Shown in pieces: positions 42,068-52,175 of a DNA stretch of 64,000 bases (within the stretch, counting starts at the first letter, position 1; each line of letters begins with the position of its first letter). Both the position numbers and the translations under genes were made by a program. The notes under the pieces are model-generated. The model saw nothing but the letters and a program-made list of their open reading frames with translations, made no database searches and was not told where the DNA came from. Origin of the DNA: Bacillota bacterium (lineage in GTDB: Bacteria; Bacillota; Sulfobacillia; JACIYH01). The stretch covers positions 62,001 to 126,000 of the forward strand of contig JASEFA010000005.1 in the NCBI GenBank assembly GCA_030019365.1. Direction: 5' to 3'.

Positions 42068-43748
42068 TTGGAAGATGTGGTCATTTACAATGCGAGAGTG
42101 GTCGACGGCACCGGACAGCCGTGGTTCACGGGATGGGTGGCGGTGCGGGGGGATCGCATAAGCGGGATGGGCAGGGGGCCGGCACCTCGGGCGCATCGCA
42201 CCGTCGATGCGGGGGGGCTGGCCCTCTCCCCCGGGTTCATCGACATCCACACCCACACCGACGGGACCATCCTCCTCTATCCGGAGGCGGAGAGTGCCCT
42301 GCTGCAGGGGGTGACCACCCATGTGGGAGGCAACTGCGGTAGCTCCCTGGCCCCGGTGCCTGCCTGGGCGCGGGAGCGTATGCTGCCCAGATGGGAAGCG
42401 CTTGGTTTCCTGGTGCAGGTGAGTGACCGGAGGGCGGACCCCGACCTGGCCCGGCGGCTTGCCCCCTACTTCACCGAGCAGGGACCGGCGTGGGAGACCG
42501 TGGGCCAGTTCCTGGATCTGGTGGGGCAGGCCCGTCCCGGCATAAACTTCGGGATGCTGGTTGGGCATGGCACGGTGCGCCTGGCCGTGGTGGGAGAGGA
42601 AGCACGGCCCCCCGCAGCGCAGGAACTGGCCGGGATGGAGAGCCTGGTCGCGCAGGCCGTGGACGAAGGTGCCCTGGGGATGTCCACCGGGCTCATCTAT
42701 GCACCTGGCATCCACGCCGGAACCGATGAAATCGTCCAGCTGGCCAGAGCGGTGGCGTCGCGGGGCGGGATCTACACCAGCCACATCCGGGGGGAGGGCG
42801 AGACGCTGGAGGTGGCGGTCTCCGAGGCCATGCAGGTGGGCAGGGAGGCGGGTGTTCCCGTGCAGATATCCCACCACAAGGCCACCGGCGAGCACAACTG
42901 GGGCAAGGTGCGGGGGACGCTGGAGATGGTGGACCGGGCCCGGGCCGAAGGGGTGGACGTAACCCTGGATCAGTATCCCTATACCGCCACCAGCACCGGC
43001 CTCACCGCCTTTCTGCCCCCGTGGGCGCACGAGGGAGGAGTGCCGGCCCTGCTGGGCCGGCTGGCGGATAGCGGCGTGCGGCAGCGACTGGAACGCGACA
43101 TGCGGGAGGGTCTGCCCGGATGGACCAGCCCCTGGCGCGGGGTGGGCTTCGAACGGGTGCTCCTGGTGAGCGTGCGCGGGCAGCCCGAACTGAACGGGCT
43201 CACCATTGCGCGAGGTGGCCCGCCGGCGGGGTGTGGGCGACTTCCAGACCGCCTTTGACCTCCTGCTGGAAGCGGAGGGGGCGGTGCAGATCACCCGGCA
43301 TGCCCTGTCCGAAGATGACGTCCGCCTGGTGATGCGACATCCCTGGGTGATGGTGGCTTCCGACGGGCGGGCGGGCGTGCTGGCGGGAGGCAGGGAACAC
43401 CCCCATCCGCGTTCCTTCGGCACCTTCCCGCGCGTGCTGGGCTACTACTGCCGCGAGCAGCACGTGCTGGGGCTGGAGGAGGCGGTGCGCAAGATGACCG
43501 CCCTGCCCGCGTGGCGGCTGGGGTGGTGGGACCGCGGCATCATCCGGCCCGGCGCCGCTGCGGACCTCACCCTGTTTGACCCGGCCACGGTAGCCGATAC
43601 CGCCACTTTCGCGGACCCGCGCCAGGCTCCGCGGGGAATTCGGCTGGTGCTGGTCAACGGCCAGGTGGCCGTGGAGGATGGCAAACTCACCGGGGTGCGG
43701 GCGGGCCGCTGCCTGCGCCGACCGCCTAGCAGTTTTCAGCTAGGCTGA
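42068..43748 (+). pseudogene. N-acyl-D-amino-acid deacylase, frameshifted
   Basis: Starts at a TTG at 42068 with GGGGAGGGGG upstream. It encodes an amidohydrolase with IDIHTHTDGT, GGNCGSSLAP, GMSTGLIYAPG, YTSHIRGEGE and SHHKATGEHNWGK, all D-aminoacylase motifs. At ~43205 an extra base breaks the frame: ELNGLTI should continue REVARRRGVGDFQTAFDLLL, which is in the next frame and runs to 43748 with ASDGRAG and FPRVLGYY intact. Apart from this one base the gene is complete (~555 residues). A recent mutation or an assembly indel is equally possible. The enzyme releases D-amino acids from N-acyl derivatives. Confidence 0.88.
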
Positions 43749-43809
43749 AGGAACGGCCGGCTATTCATCGAATATTAGAAGTTATCCTGTGAGAAGGGGG
43801 AACGAGGAC

Positions 43810-45381
43810 GTGAAAAGACGGCTACTCGGCCTGATGGGGGTGACCATGGTGGTGCTCCTGCTGGCGGGGTGCGCGGGCGGCAAGCAGCCGGCCGAGCAGC
43901 AGAAGCCCACCCAGGAGTTCGTCATCGCCAACGTCACCGACGTGGTGCAGTTCGATCCCGTGAAGATCGGGGATGCTCCTTCCAGCTTCGTGGCGTCGTT
44001 CATCTACGAGCAGCTGGTAAGGCGGGAGTTCGACGGCAAGTTCGTCCCCTCCCTGGCGGAGAAGTGGGATGTGTCCCCGGACGGGACGGTTTGGACCTTC
44101 CACCTGCGCAAGGGTGTGAAGTTCCACGATGGCTCGGATTTCAATGCCGACGTGGTGATCTGGCACTTCCAGAGGGCCATGGGCGAGGGATCCAACTTCA
44201 AGAAGCAGTTCTCCACCATCAAGGAGATGAAAGCTCCTGACGCCTACACCGTGCAGTTCACGCTGAGCGGTCCCAACGCCGCCTTCCTGGACGTCGTGGT
44301 CACCACCAACGGCGGCTATATCCCCAGCAAGAAGGCCTTCGAGACCCTGGGGGACAAGTTCGCCCGCGAGCCGGTCGGTACGGGTCCCTTCAAGTATCAG
44401 GAGTGGGTGCCCGGCCAGCGCTTCGTCATGGTGGCCAACGACGGGTACTGGGGTGGCCGGCCCAGGCTGGACCGGGTGGTGGTGCGCGTGATCCCGGAGG
44501 CCAACACCCAGGTGGTGGAGCTGGAGACCGGAGGTGTCCACTACATCAGCCGGGCTCCCAAGCAGGACCTGGAGCGGCTGAGCAAGAACCCGGCGGTGAA
44601 GATCCACTCCGGCCCCGGCTACATGATCCGGTACCTGTCGTTCAACACCCGCGCCAAGCCCCTGGATGACATTCGGGTGCGCAAGGCCATCAACCATGCC
44701 CTGGATGTGACCACGGTGGTCAAGACCCTGGGAGTGCCCATGTGCACCCCGGCCGATTCCATAGTTCCGCTGGCCAGCTGGGCTTACCCGGGGTCGGACA
44801 AGCTTACCCACTACCCCTATGACCCGGAGAAGGCGAAGCAGTTTCTGGCCGAGGCCGGATGGAAGCCCGGGGCGGACGGCGTCCTGCGCAAGGGCGGCCA
44901 GCCCCTCAAGCTGACCATCGACTCGCCCGATGGGCGCTACTTCATGGACAAAGAGATGTGCGAGGCCTTCAAGAACCAGCTGGCCAAGGTGGGTATCCAG
45001 GCCGAGATCAAGGTCATGGAGTGGGGGGCCTTCCTCGAGGAGGTGCGGGGAGGCAAGTACCAGGTGGCCTTCCTGGGATGGAACCAGTCATCGGGCGAAC
45101 CCTCCCTGTTCTTTGATCCCCTGGTGAAAACGGGAGGACGGGGCAACTACGGCGGCTTCTCCAACGCCGAGCTGGATCGGCTCCTGGACCAGGGGCTGGC
45201 CACCACCGATCAACCCAGGCGCACGGAGATCTACGTGAAAGCGGCCCAGATCGTCAACGATCAGGCCTGGTTCGTCTTCCTGTCCAACGAGAGCGAAATG
45301 GTGATCACGTCCGCCAGGGTCAAGGGGTACCGCTGGAGCGTGCCCAGGGAGGACTTCACCCAGATCACCATCGAGAAGTGA
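43810..45381 (+). CDS. Peptide/nickel-type ABC transporter substrate-binding lipoprotein
   Basis: 523 residues from a GTG at 43810. Signal with lipobox LLLAGC (Cys near residue 22). SBP_bac_5 family features: PSLAEKWDVSPDGTVWTFHL with RKGVKFHDG, PVGTGPFKYQEW, then DIRVRKAINHALD. It binds oligopeptides or similar solutes for the two permeases that follow. The link to the deacylase and M20 hydrolase upstream suggests acylated or D-peptides, but specificity is not readable. Confidence 0.92.
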   Translation: MKRRLLGLMGVTMVVLLLAGCAGGKQPAEQQKPTQEFVIANVTDVVQFDPVKIGDAPSSFVASFIYEQLVRREFDGKFVPSLAEKWDVSPDGTVWTFHLRKGVKFHDGSDFNADVVIWHFQRAMGEGSNFKKQFSTIKEMKAPDAYTVQFTLSGPNAAFLDVVVTTNGGYIPSKKAFETLGDKFAREPVGTGPFKYQEWVPGQRFVMVANDGYWGGRPRLDRVVVRVIPEANTQVVELETGGVHYISRAPKQDLERLSKNPAVKIHSGPGYMIRYLSFNTRAKPLDDIRVRKAINHALDVTTVVKTLGVPMCTPADSIVPLASWAYPGSDKLTHYPYDPEKAKQFLAEAGWKPGADGVLRKGGQPLKLTIDSPDGRYFMDKEMCEAFKNQLAKVGIQAEIKVMEWGAFLEEVRGGKYQVAFLGWNQSSGEPSLFFDPLVKTGGRGNYGGFSNAELDRLLDQGLATTDQPRRTEIYVKAAQIVNDQAWFVFLSNESEMVITSARVKGYRWSVPREDFTQITIEK

Positions 45382-45388
45382 ACGGGTA

Positions 45389-46330
45389 GTGCACGCTTAC
45401 GCTCTCCGCAAGCTGATGCTCGCCGTTCCCGTGTTGCTGGGGGTGTCGGTGCTGGTCTTCCTGATCGTGCACCTCACCCCTGGCGACCCGGCCCGCCTGC
45501 TGGCGGGACCGGAGGCCTACGAAGAGGACATCCAGGCGATCCGCGTGCGGCTGGGACTGGACCAGCCGCTGCCGGTGCAGTACGGGCGGTTCCTGAAGGG
45601 TGTGGTGGAGGGCGACCTGGGCACTTCCTTCCGCTCCGGCCGCCCCGTGGCCGAGGAGATCTGGACCCGTTTCCCCTACACCGTGGAGCTGGCCAGCGTG
45701 AGCCTGGTCCTGGCCATCGCCGCGGGCGTGCTGGTGGGGGTGTTCTCGGCAGCCCGCCAGAACTCGGCGTGGGACGCCGGTACCATGGGGGCGGCCCTGA
45801 TGGGGATTTCTGTGCCGACGTTCTGGCTGGGGTTGCTCCTCATGCTCCTTTTCTCGTACTACCTGGGCTGGCTGCCTGCCTCCGGCCGGGGAGGGCCCTT
45901 GTGGACGCCGGCCGGGCTGGAATCGATCCTGATGCCGGCCATTGCCCTGGGCAGTCCGTCGGGAGCCGTGATCGCCCGCCTGACCCGCTCCAGCCTGCTC
46001 GAGGTGCTGTCCCAGGATTACGTGCGCACGGCGCGGGCCAAGGGCCTGCCGGAGCGGGTGGTGCTGTACCGGCACGCCCTCAAGAACGCCCTGATTCCTG
46101 TGGTGACGGTGGCAGGGCTGCGCCTGGGGGCGCTGCTGGGCGGGGCGGTGATCACGGAGCAGGTGTTCGCCTGGCCGGGGGTGGGGACCCTGGTGGTCAA
46201 CGCCATCAACGCCCGCGACTACCCGGTCGTGCAGGGGACCGTGCTACTCATGGCCACCGTGTTCGTACTGCTGAATCTCACCGTGGACCTGGTGTACGGG
46301 CTCATCGATCCCCGCATCAGGTTCGACTGA
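45389..46330 (+). CDS. dppB: ABC transporter permease, DppB type
   Basis: 313 residues, six membrane spans. N-terminal RKLMLAVPVLLGVSVLVFL and HLTPGDPARLL, then the long extracellular loop (RLGLDQPLPVQYGRFL) and the EAA loop YVRTARAKGLPERVVLYRHA for ATPase contact. A GTG start lies seven bases after the binding-protein stop. Confidence 0.93.
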   Translation: MHAYALRKLMLAVPVLLGVSVLVFLIVHLTPGDPARLLAGPEAYEEDIQAIRVRLGLDQPLPVQYGRFLKGVVEGDLGTSFRSGRPVAEEIWTRFPYTVELASVSLVLAIAAGVLVGVFSAARQNSAWDAGTMGAALMGISVPTFWLGLLLMLLFSYYLGWLPASGRGGPLWTPAGLESILMPAIALGSPSGAVIARLTRSSLLEVLSQDYVRTARAKGLPERVVLYRHALKNALIPVVTVAGLRLGALLGGAVITEQVFAWPGVGTLVVNAINARDYPVVQGTVLLMATVFVLLNLTVDLVYGLIDPRIRFD

Positions 46331-46344
46331 CGGAGGTCTGGGGC

Positions 46345-47172
46345 TTGGCGTTTGTGCGACGACTGCTGCGCTCCAAGCAGGCCATCACGGGAGGCGGGCT
46401 GGTGCTGGCCCTGATCCTAGTGGCGGTGCTGGCGCCCCTGCTGGCGCCGGAAGGGTACGACGCTCAGGACATGGGGAAGAGCCTGCTGGCGCCCCTCCCC
46501 GGATATCCCTTTGGGACGGACATGTTCGGACGCAGCCTGCTGTCGCGCATCATATGGGGATCGCGGGTGTCCCTGCAGATAGGGGTGCTGGCCATGACCA
46601 TCAGCCTGGCGGTGGGGGCCACCCTGGGACTGGTATCGGGGTACTACGCCGGCACTCTGGACCGCGTCCTGATGGGCTTGATGGACGTCCTGCTGGCCTT
46701 CCCCGGCATCCTGCTGGCCCTGGCCGTGGTGGCTGCCCTGGGGCCCGGCCTGTACAACGTGATGGTGGCGGTGGGCATCCAGGGCGTCCCCCAGTTTGCC
46801 CGTCTCATCCGGGGAGCCACCCTGTCTCTACGGGAAAAGGAGTTCATTGAGGCGGTCAGGGCAGCGGGCGCCCGGGATCTGCGCATCATGAGGCGACACG
46901 TGGTCCCCAATGTGGTGGCACCCGTGCTCATCCTGGCCTCCCTGGAGATCGGGTCGGCCATACTGTCGGCCGCGGGCCTGAGCTTCCTGGGCCTGGGGGC
47001 CCAGCCTCCCCTTCCCGACTGGGGGGCCATGATCAGCCAGGGGCGCAACCTGCTCCGGAGCGCCTGGTGGGTGGGGGTGTTCCCCGGCCTGGCCATCCTT
47101 CTGACCGTCCTGGGGTTCAACCTGCTGGGGGACGGGATGCGGGACGTGCTCGACCCCCGGCTCCGCCTCTGA
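46345..47172 (+). CDS. dppC: ABC transporter permease, DppC type
   Basis: 275 residues from a TTG at 46345 with GGAGGT upstream. N-terminal span, then FGTDMFGRSLLSRIIWG, the family mark, and the EAA loop FIEAVRAAGARDLRIMRRHV. It pairs with the DppB-type permease. No DppD/DppF ATPase gene follows; the operon ends and a MoxR gene with its own promoter begins, so ATPases must come from elsewhere. Confidence 0.93.
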   Translation: MAFVRRLLRSKQAITGGGLVLALILVAVLAPLLAPEGYDAQDMGKSLLAPLPGYPFGTDMFGRSLLSRIIWGSRVSLQIGVLAMTISLAVGATLGLVSGYYAGTLDRVLMGLMDVLLAFPGILLALAVVAALGPGLYNVMVAVGIQGVPQFARLIRGATLSLREKEFIEAVRAAGARDLRIMRRHVVPNVVAPVLILASLEIGSAILSAAGLSFLGLGAQPPLPDWGAMISQGRNLLRSAWWVGVFPGLAILLTVLGFNLLGDGMRDVLDPRLRL

Positions 47173-47277
47173 TCCGCCCTGCTCCGCGGGTCGGCCCGTG
47201 ATCCGCCCGCGCCACAGGGCGGCCCGTGATCCGCGCTGCTGGCTGCGGCCCCGAGCGGCATGCGGGAGTGGCTCTTC

Positions 47278-47306
47278 TTTGCAGCGGTGGGGGTTTGATG
47301 TATGAT
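47278..47306 (+). promoter_or_regulatory. Promoter of the moxR operon
   Basis: TTTGCA (47278-47283), a 17-base spacer and TATGAT (47301-47306). The expected start of transcription (about 47313) is only a few bases before the ATG at 47316, so the message may be leaderless. Confidence 0.6.
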
Positions 47307-47315
47307 GGGCGTGCA

Positions 47316-48260
47316 ATGGATCTTGCCGGGTGGGCACGCCGCGTAGAAGATAATGTGGCCCGCGTCATCGTGGGGAAGCGGGAGGCCATACGCAGCATCA
47401 TCATCGCCCTCCTGTGCCGGGGGCATGTCCTCATCGAGGACGTGCCCGGGCTGGGTAAGACCACCCTGGTGCGGGCCCTGGCTCGCTCCCTGGGCTGCGA
47501 GTTCCGGCGCATCCAGTTCACTCCCGATCTCCTGCCCGCCGACATCACCGGGACCAGCGTTTTCGACCAGGGCCGGGGCGACTTCGTGTTCCGCCCCGGT
47601 CCCCTGATGGGACAGATCATCCTGGCCGACGAGATCAACCGCGCTTCCCCCAAGACCCAGTCCAGCCTGCTGGAGGCCATGGAAGAACGCCAGGTGACGG
47701 TGGATGGGGTCAGCCACCGCCTGCCGGAGCCCTTTATGGTGCTGGCCACCCAGAATCCCATCGAGTACGAGGGCACGTTCCCGCTGCCGGAAGCCCAGCT
47801 GGACCGCTTCCTGCTGCGCATCCAGCTGGGATATCCCGGCCTCTCGGAAGAGGTATCCATTCTGGACCGGTTTGCGGTCGGGCATCCTCTGGAGGGCCTG
47901 GAACCCGTGACCTCCGTAGGCGAGGTGCTGGCTGCCCGGGAACGGCTGGCCTCCGTGTACGTGGACGATTCCATCAAGGATTACATAGCCCGGCTGGCCC
48001 GGCGCAGCCGCGAGATGCCGGAGGTGTACCTGGGCGCTAGCCCCAGGGCTTCCCTGGCCCTGTTCCGCACCGGCCGGGCCCTGGCGGCCGCCTCGGGGCG
48101 GGAGTACGTCCTTCCCGACGACATAAAGCAGATGGCTCGCCCGGTGCTGACCCACCGCCTCATCCTGCGGCCGGAGGCTCGCCTGGACGGGACCACACCC
48201 CAGGATGTGGTGGACCGGCTGCTGGCGCAGGTTCCCGTCCCCCTTCCCCGGCCGGCCTGA
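47316..48260 (+). CDS. MoxR-type AAA ATPase
   Basis: 314 residues from the ATG at 47316; an in-frame ATG at 47298 lies upstream of the predicted transcription start. AAA motifs: [10 protein letters not shown] (Walker A), [22 protein letters not shown] (Walker B with the MoxR insert), [20 protein letters not shown] and DRF (sensor/arginine finger). MoxR proteins act as chaperones with VWA/DUF58 partners. It is followed by DUF58 and transglutaminase genes, the usual trio, for which no substrate is firmly known. Confidence 0.93.
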   Translation: MDLAGWARRVEDNVARVIVGKREAIRSIIIALLCRGHVLIEDVPGLGKTTLVRALARSLGCEFRRIQFTPDLLPADITGTSVFDQGRGDFVFRPGPLMGQIILADEINRASPKTQSSLLEAMEERQVTVDGVSHRLPEPFMVLATQNPIEYEGTFPLPEAQLDRFLLRIQLGYPGLSEEVSILDRFAVGHPLEGLEPVTSVGEVLAARERLASVYVDDSIKDYIARLARRSREMPEVYLGASPRASLALFRTGRALAAASGREYVLPDDIKQMARPVLTHRLILRPEARLDGTTPQDVVDRLLAQVPVPLPRPA

Positions 48261-48278
48261 TGTCCTCATCGGGGGGTG

Positions 48279-49508
48279 ATGCTTGCGCGCGGACTGGCGG
48301 ACCGCAGGATCATCTACCTGCTGGTGGTTAGCGCGGGCCTGGCGGTCTTCGTGGGGGGGAAACCCTTCGCGCTGCTGGCGAACACCTCATTGCTCCTCCT
48401 GGGACTGACCTGGCTCTGGGTGCGGCTGTCCGTGGGGAATCTGAGTGTGTATCTGGAGCCGGAGCGGCGGGTGCTGACTACGTCGGACCGGACCGTCCTG
48501 CGCCTGCGGCTGAACAATGAGGGATTCCTGCCCGTCCCCCTGACCGTGGTGAGGGGAACGGCGGATTGCCGTCCTTCCCTGGACGGTTCCTTTTGCGGGC
48601 GGGTCCCGGCTCTGGGAACTTCCAGCATGGCCCTCGGCCCTCTGCACCTGCCCCGGGGGACGTATCACCTGGGACCGGTAGAAATCGAGGTGCGCGATCC
48701 GCTCGGGATCTGGCGGGCGGAGACCACCGCCCGGGGCGATCGGGTCACCGTTTATCCCCGCGTGCTGCCCGTGGATTCGCCTCCGGTGGCGCCGGGGAGA
48801 TCTTTCGGACGCATGCGCACCAGGCGTCCCAGCCAGGAGGACTTCTCCAACCTGGTGGAGGTGCGGGCCTTCCAGCCCGGGGACAATCCGCGCCTGATTG
48901 ACTGGAAGGCCACCGCCCGCAGGGGTTCCTGGCAGGTACGGGTACTGGAAGAGGGTGCGGTGCCCGAAGTGTGGATCTTCCTTGATGCCAGCGAGGAAGC
49001 GCCCGTGGAAGTGGCTGCCTCCCTGGCCCGGTGGCTGCTCCTGGGAGGAGCCGCGGTGGGTCTCGTGGGGCAGGGGAATCCGCCCGTGGCGGTGATGCCG
49101 GGCCGGGGCGAGAGCAAGTGGCGTGAGATCATGCAGGGCCTGCTGCGGGTGCAGCGGGGCCCTCTCCCCCTGGGCGAGGTGCTGGGGGTCCGGCTGGGCT
49201 CGCTCCCCCGGGGATGCACCCTCCTGGCCATTACCCCCCGGCTGGATGGCGTCCTGTTCGACGGGTTGCTGCGGGCCCGCGGGCGGGGACTGGGCGCCTA
49301 CCTGGTGCTGGCGGGCGAGAGCGAGAGCGGCGAGACCCAGGGTGATCAGGGGCGAGTGGCCTACCTGGGCGAGCGGGGCCTGGGCGTGCTCCGGGCCCAT
49401 CTAGTGGGGGACCCCCTGCGCTGGCGCCTCACCCGCATCCGGCAGCCCTTGCGCCGGGAAGCTTATGCTCACGCGGGGGCGGCCGGCGCTGCCCGCGCAG
49501 GAGGGTGA
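48279..49508 (+). CDS. DUF58 protein
   Basis: 409 residues. Two membrane spans at the N-terminus (~10-55), a beta-rich part, then the DUF58 core FQPGDNPRLIDWKATARRG near residue 205, followed by a VWA-like half (VWIFLDASEEAP) in which the metal-site DxSxS is incomplete. It is a presumed partner of the MoxR ATPase. The stop overlaps the next GTG. Confidence 0.9.
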   Translation: MLARGLADRRIIYLLVVSAGLAVFVGGKPFALLANTSLLLLGLTWLWVRLSVGNLSVYLEPERRVLTTSDRTVLRLRLNNEGFLPVPLTVVRGTADCRPSLDGSFCGRVPALGTSSMALGPLHLPRGTYHLGPVEIEVRDPLGIWRAETTARGDRVTVYPRVLPVDSPPVAPGRSFGRMRTRRPSQEDFSNLVEVRAFQPGDNPRLIDWKATARRGSWQVRVLEEGAVPEVWIFLDASEEAPVEVAASLARWLLLGGAAVGLVGQGNPPVAVMPGRGESKWREIMQGLLRVQRGPLPLGEVLGVRLGSLPRGCTLLAITPRLDGVLFDGLLRARGRGLGAYLVLAGESESGETQGDQGRVAYLGERGLGVLRAHLVGDPLRWRLTRIRQPLRREAYAHAGAAGAARAGG

Positions 49509-51892
49509 CGGTGCCCGTGGCCGGAGGTGCGCAGGTGGGTTTGCCGGCGGGCAGCGGTGGAAACAAGGGGCTGGTGGGCAGGGCAGTCGGGCGCGGGGCG
49601 CTGGCGGACGCCCTGGTGCTGGGGGTCGTGGGTTATGCGGCCCTGGTGGCCCTCACCCGTTCTCTGCTCCAGGCCATGGACTACCAGTATCACGGGGCCC
49701 TGGTGATGCTGGTTGCCGCCGGGCAGTGTCTGGTGGCGGTGGCCCTGGCCTTTTGGAGCCGGCAGACGGCCATCGGCCTGGGCGCACTGGTGGCGGTGCT
49801 CGCCCTCGAGAGTGCGCGCCCCGAGGTGCGGGCCTGGCTGGCCCGGGGGTGGGCGTGGGCGGAGGGCGGTCTGGCTGCCCTGCTGGAATGGGGTCGCGGT
49901 ACCCCTCCCGTGCTGACGGCCGACCTGGCCTGGGCGGGGGCCATCCTGGCCCCGCTGGGGGTGGCGACCCTGGTCCTTGCCTCTTGCGCCCGGCGCCGTG
50001 ACCCCTTCTGGCCCCTGGTGGCCGGGGGCCTGGTGCCCCTTCTGGAGTGGTTTTCCTTCTTCGATCGCGGCCTGGACTACCTGGGTCTGTACCTGGTGCT
50101 GGCCATGGCGTGGCTGGCCGCCTGGCGCAACGCCACGGCCGCCGGGCGGGAACGGGGTGCCGCTGGCGGGGAGGGGCCTGCCTCGCCCCCTCCACCTGCC
50201 TCGCCCCGGCGACCCGCCCCGCCCCTGCGGCCGAATCTCAGCGAGTCCCTCACCGGCCTGCGAGCGGCCGCCTGGGTGGCATTGCTGACGGCCCTCATCC
50301 TCGTACCGGCCCGGGGGCTGCCATCCTATCCGACGGTGTCTCCAGGCCGGGTGGTGGACTGGTTCCTTGACACCATACCGGGGCTGGGCCGGCTGCGAGG
50401 AGGGCTTGCCACCGGGCCGGTGGGGTTCAATCCCGACGCCGGCAACCTGGGAGGTCCGGTTTCAGCCGGCACGGGGGTGGCCATGGAAGTGCTGATCTCC
50501 CGGGCCGAGGTCCGGCCCGGGCCGGTGCTCCCCTATGCTCCCCACCAGCTCTACCTGCGGGGGACGGTGGAGCACGTGTATACCGGGCGGGGATGGCGGA
50601 CCCGGCCCCACCGCTTCGCCTTTCCCACCGGTCCCCTGCAACTCAGGTGGTGGCAGCGACTCGGTGAACAGTTGTCGCCATTCTGGCTGGACGTGCAAAT
50701 GGAGGTGAGGGCCCGGGATTTCCGGTATCCCTACCTGTTTTCGCCCTGGATACCCGTCGAGGTCGAGCAGAGTGGAGAGACTCTGGCCACTGGTGACATA
50801 GAGGTCACCTCGTCGCGCCGGGTGGATAGCTACATCGTCCGGGCCCGCGTGCCGCTGCACGCCCTGGACGAGCTATATCAGCGGGGGGAGGTGGACCCGG
50901 ACAGGTGGCGGATGTACCTGGAACTGCCGCCTTCCGTCCCCCCCGAGGTCGAAGAGCTGGCCCGGCGGGTTACGGCTCCGGCAGGCAGCATCTACGAGAA
51001 GGCACTGGCGCTGGAGCAGTACCTGCGGAGGAACTATCCCTACGATACCGGGGCACCGCGTCCCGCCCGGGGCGAAGACTTCGTGGCCGATTTCCTCTTC
51101 GACCTCCGCCGGGGATACTGCGTCCATCACTCCACCGCCATGGCGGTGATGCTCCGCAGCCTGGGCATCCCCACGCGGTGGGTGCAGGGATTTGTCGTCG
51201 ATCTGGAGTCCGGCACCTGGATCGAGGTGCCTGACGCGGCCGCCCACGCCTGGGTGGAGGTCTTCATTCCCGGATGCGGGTGGGTCACCTTCGACCCCAC
51301 GCCCCGGTACGGTGTGCCCACGCGGGAGTACGTGCCTGCGCCCGTGAGCCCCGGCCCCGGTGCCGGGGTGCCCGGCCGGGCGGGTCCGGGTCCGGGCGGG
51401 TTTCCGGGTCGGCCGGAGCCTGCTCTGGAAGAACCGGGGGCCGCTTCCCCTTCTCCAGAGTTGCCCCGGCCGGCGGGCCTGCCGTGGGTGGCGGTGACCG
51501 CCGTGGTCGCGCTGGGCGGAGCGGGCGGGCGCATCCTCTACCGGCAGGCTTCCCTGCACCGTCAGCAGCGGTTGCGGGCGGGCGAGTCGGTGGGCGCTTT
51601 CGTCCTGCGCCAGTACCGACTCGTGGAGCAGTGCCTGGCCCTGCTGGGGCTGGTGAGGCGCTCCGGGCAGACGCCGCGGGAATTCCTGCGCGAATCGGGC
51701 CCTCACATGGAGGAGAGCGTGCGATCCGCCCTGGCCAGGCTCACCGCAGCAGTCGAAGAGGCCGCCTTCGCGCCCCCGGGTACCACGCCGCCGCGGTCAT
51801 GGGAGGCGACGGCGGTGACGGACTGGGTGCGCCGGCGCATGGGGCGCTGGCGGTGGATACGCTGGCTTGCCCTGGGGCCGCCCCTGCCCTAG
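49505..51892 (+). CDS. Membrane transglutaminase-like protein with C-terminal DUF4129-like part
   Basis: 795 residues. Residues ~20-280 contain several membrane spans, then a soluble region with the transglutaminase core: Cys in RRGYCVHHSTAMAVML, His in AAHAWVEVF and Asp in WVTFDPTPRYG. A Gly/Pro-rich linker, one more span near 665-685 and a helical C-terminal segment (VLRQYRLVEQCLALLGLVRR) complete it. Such proteins close MoxR-DUF58 operons and may act as proteases or crosslinkers outside the membrane. A GTGA overlap with the DUF58 gene shows coupled translation. Confidence 0.92.
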   Translation: MTVPVAGGAQVGLPAGSGGNKGLVGRAVGRGALADALVLGVVGYAALVALTRSLLQAMDYQYHGALVMLVAAGQCLVAVALAFWSRQTAIGLGALVAVLALESARPEVRAWLARGWAWAEGGLAALLEWGRGTPPVLTADLAWAGAILAPLGVATLVLASCARRRDPFWPLVAGGLVPLLEWFSFFDRGLDYLGLYLVLAMAWLAAWRNATAAGRERGAAGGEGPASPPPPASPRRPAPPLRPNLSESLTGLRAAAWVALLTALILVPARGLPSYPTVSPGRVVDWFLDTIPGLGRLRGGLATGPVGFNPDAGNLGGPVSAGTGVAMEVLISRAEVRPGPVLPYAPHQLYLRGTVEHVYTGRGWRTRPHRFAFPTGPLQLRWWQRLGEQLSPFWLDVQMEVRARDFRYPYLFSPWIPVEVEQSGETLATGDIEVTSSRRVDSYIVRARVPLHALDELYQRGEVDPDRWRMYLELPPSVPPEVEELARRVTAPAGSIYEKALALEQYLRRNYPYDTGAPRPARGEDFVADFLFDLRRGYCVHHSTAMAVMLRSLGIPTRWVQGFVVDLESGTWIEVPDAAAHAWVEVFIPGCGWVTFDPTPRYGVPTREYVPAPVSPGPGAGVPGRAGPGPGGFPGRPEPALEEPGAASPSPELPRPAGLPWVAVTAVVALGGAGGRILYRQASLHRQQRLRAGESVGAFVLRQYRLVEQCLALLGLVRRSGQTPREFLRESGPHMEESVRSALARLTAAVEEAAFAPPGTTPPRSWEATAVTDWVRRRMGRWRWIRWLALGPPLP

Positions 51893-51899
51893 CCCGCCT

Positions 51900-52113
51900 G
51901 TCCTGGCGGGGGAGGCACTTCCTCGTGCGCAGCGGGGCGGGGCTGGGCATGGCGGTGATGAGCGCCCTCTAGCTCACCCTGGCCTTCCCGCCCTACAACC
52001 TGTGGCCGCTGATGGGCTGGCTGTGCCTCGCCGGCATGATGTTCTTCGCGGCCCTGGACGTGGCCACCAGCCGCCGCCCACCTCTCCGGCCGGCGGCACC
52101 CGATCGCCCCTGA
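51900..52113 (+). pseudogene. N-terminal remnant of apolipoprotein N-acyltransferase (Lnt-like)
   Basis: One frame reads GLGMAVMSAL, a TAG stop at 51970-51972, then LTLAFPPYNLWPLMGWLCLA and GMMFFAALD. AFPPYNLWPL is the typical first-span motif of Lnt. The rest of the ~500-residue enzyme is missing, so this is a fragment with a nonsense codon. Confidence 0.5.
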
Positions 52114-52175
52114 CACCCGCGAGTGTCCTGACCGGGGACCCCCGGGATATCCTACCGATGAAAAGGAGCTGGTCG

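Noticed and set aside
47173-47260. Terminator in the gap before moxR
   Set aside because: CGGCCCGTGATCCGC is directly repeated but does not form a good stem followed by T residues.
51970-51972. TAG in the Lnt-like frame as pyrrolysine
   Set aside because: No pyl genes or methylamine methyltransferases are present, and the frame ends after 47 more codons without the enzyme body.
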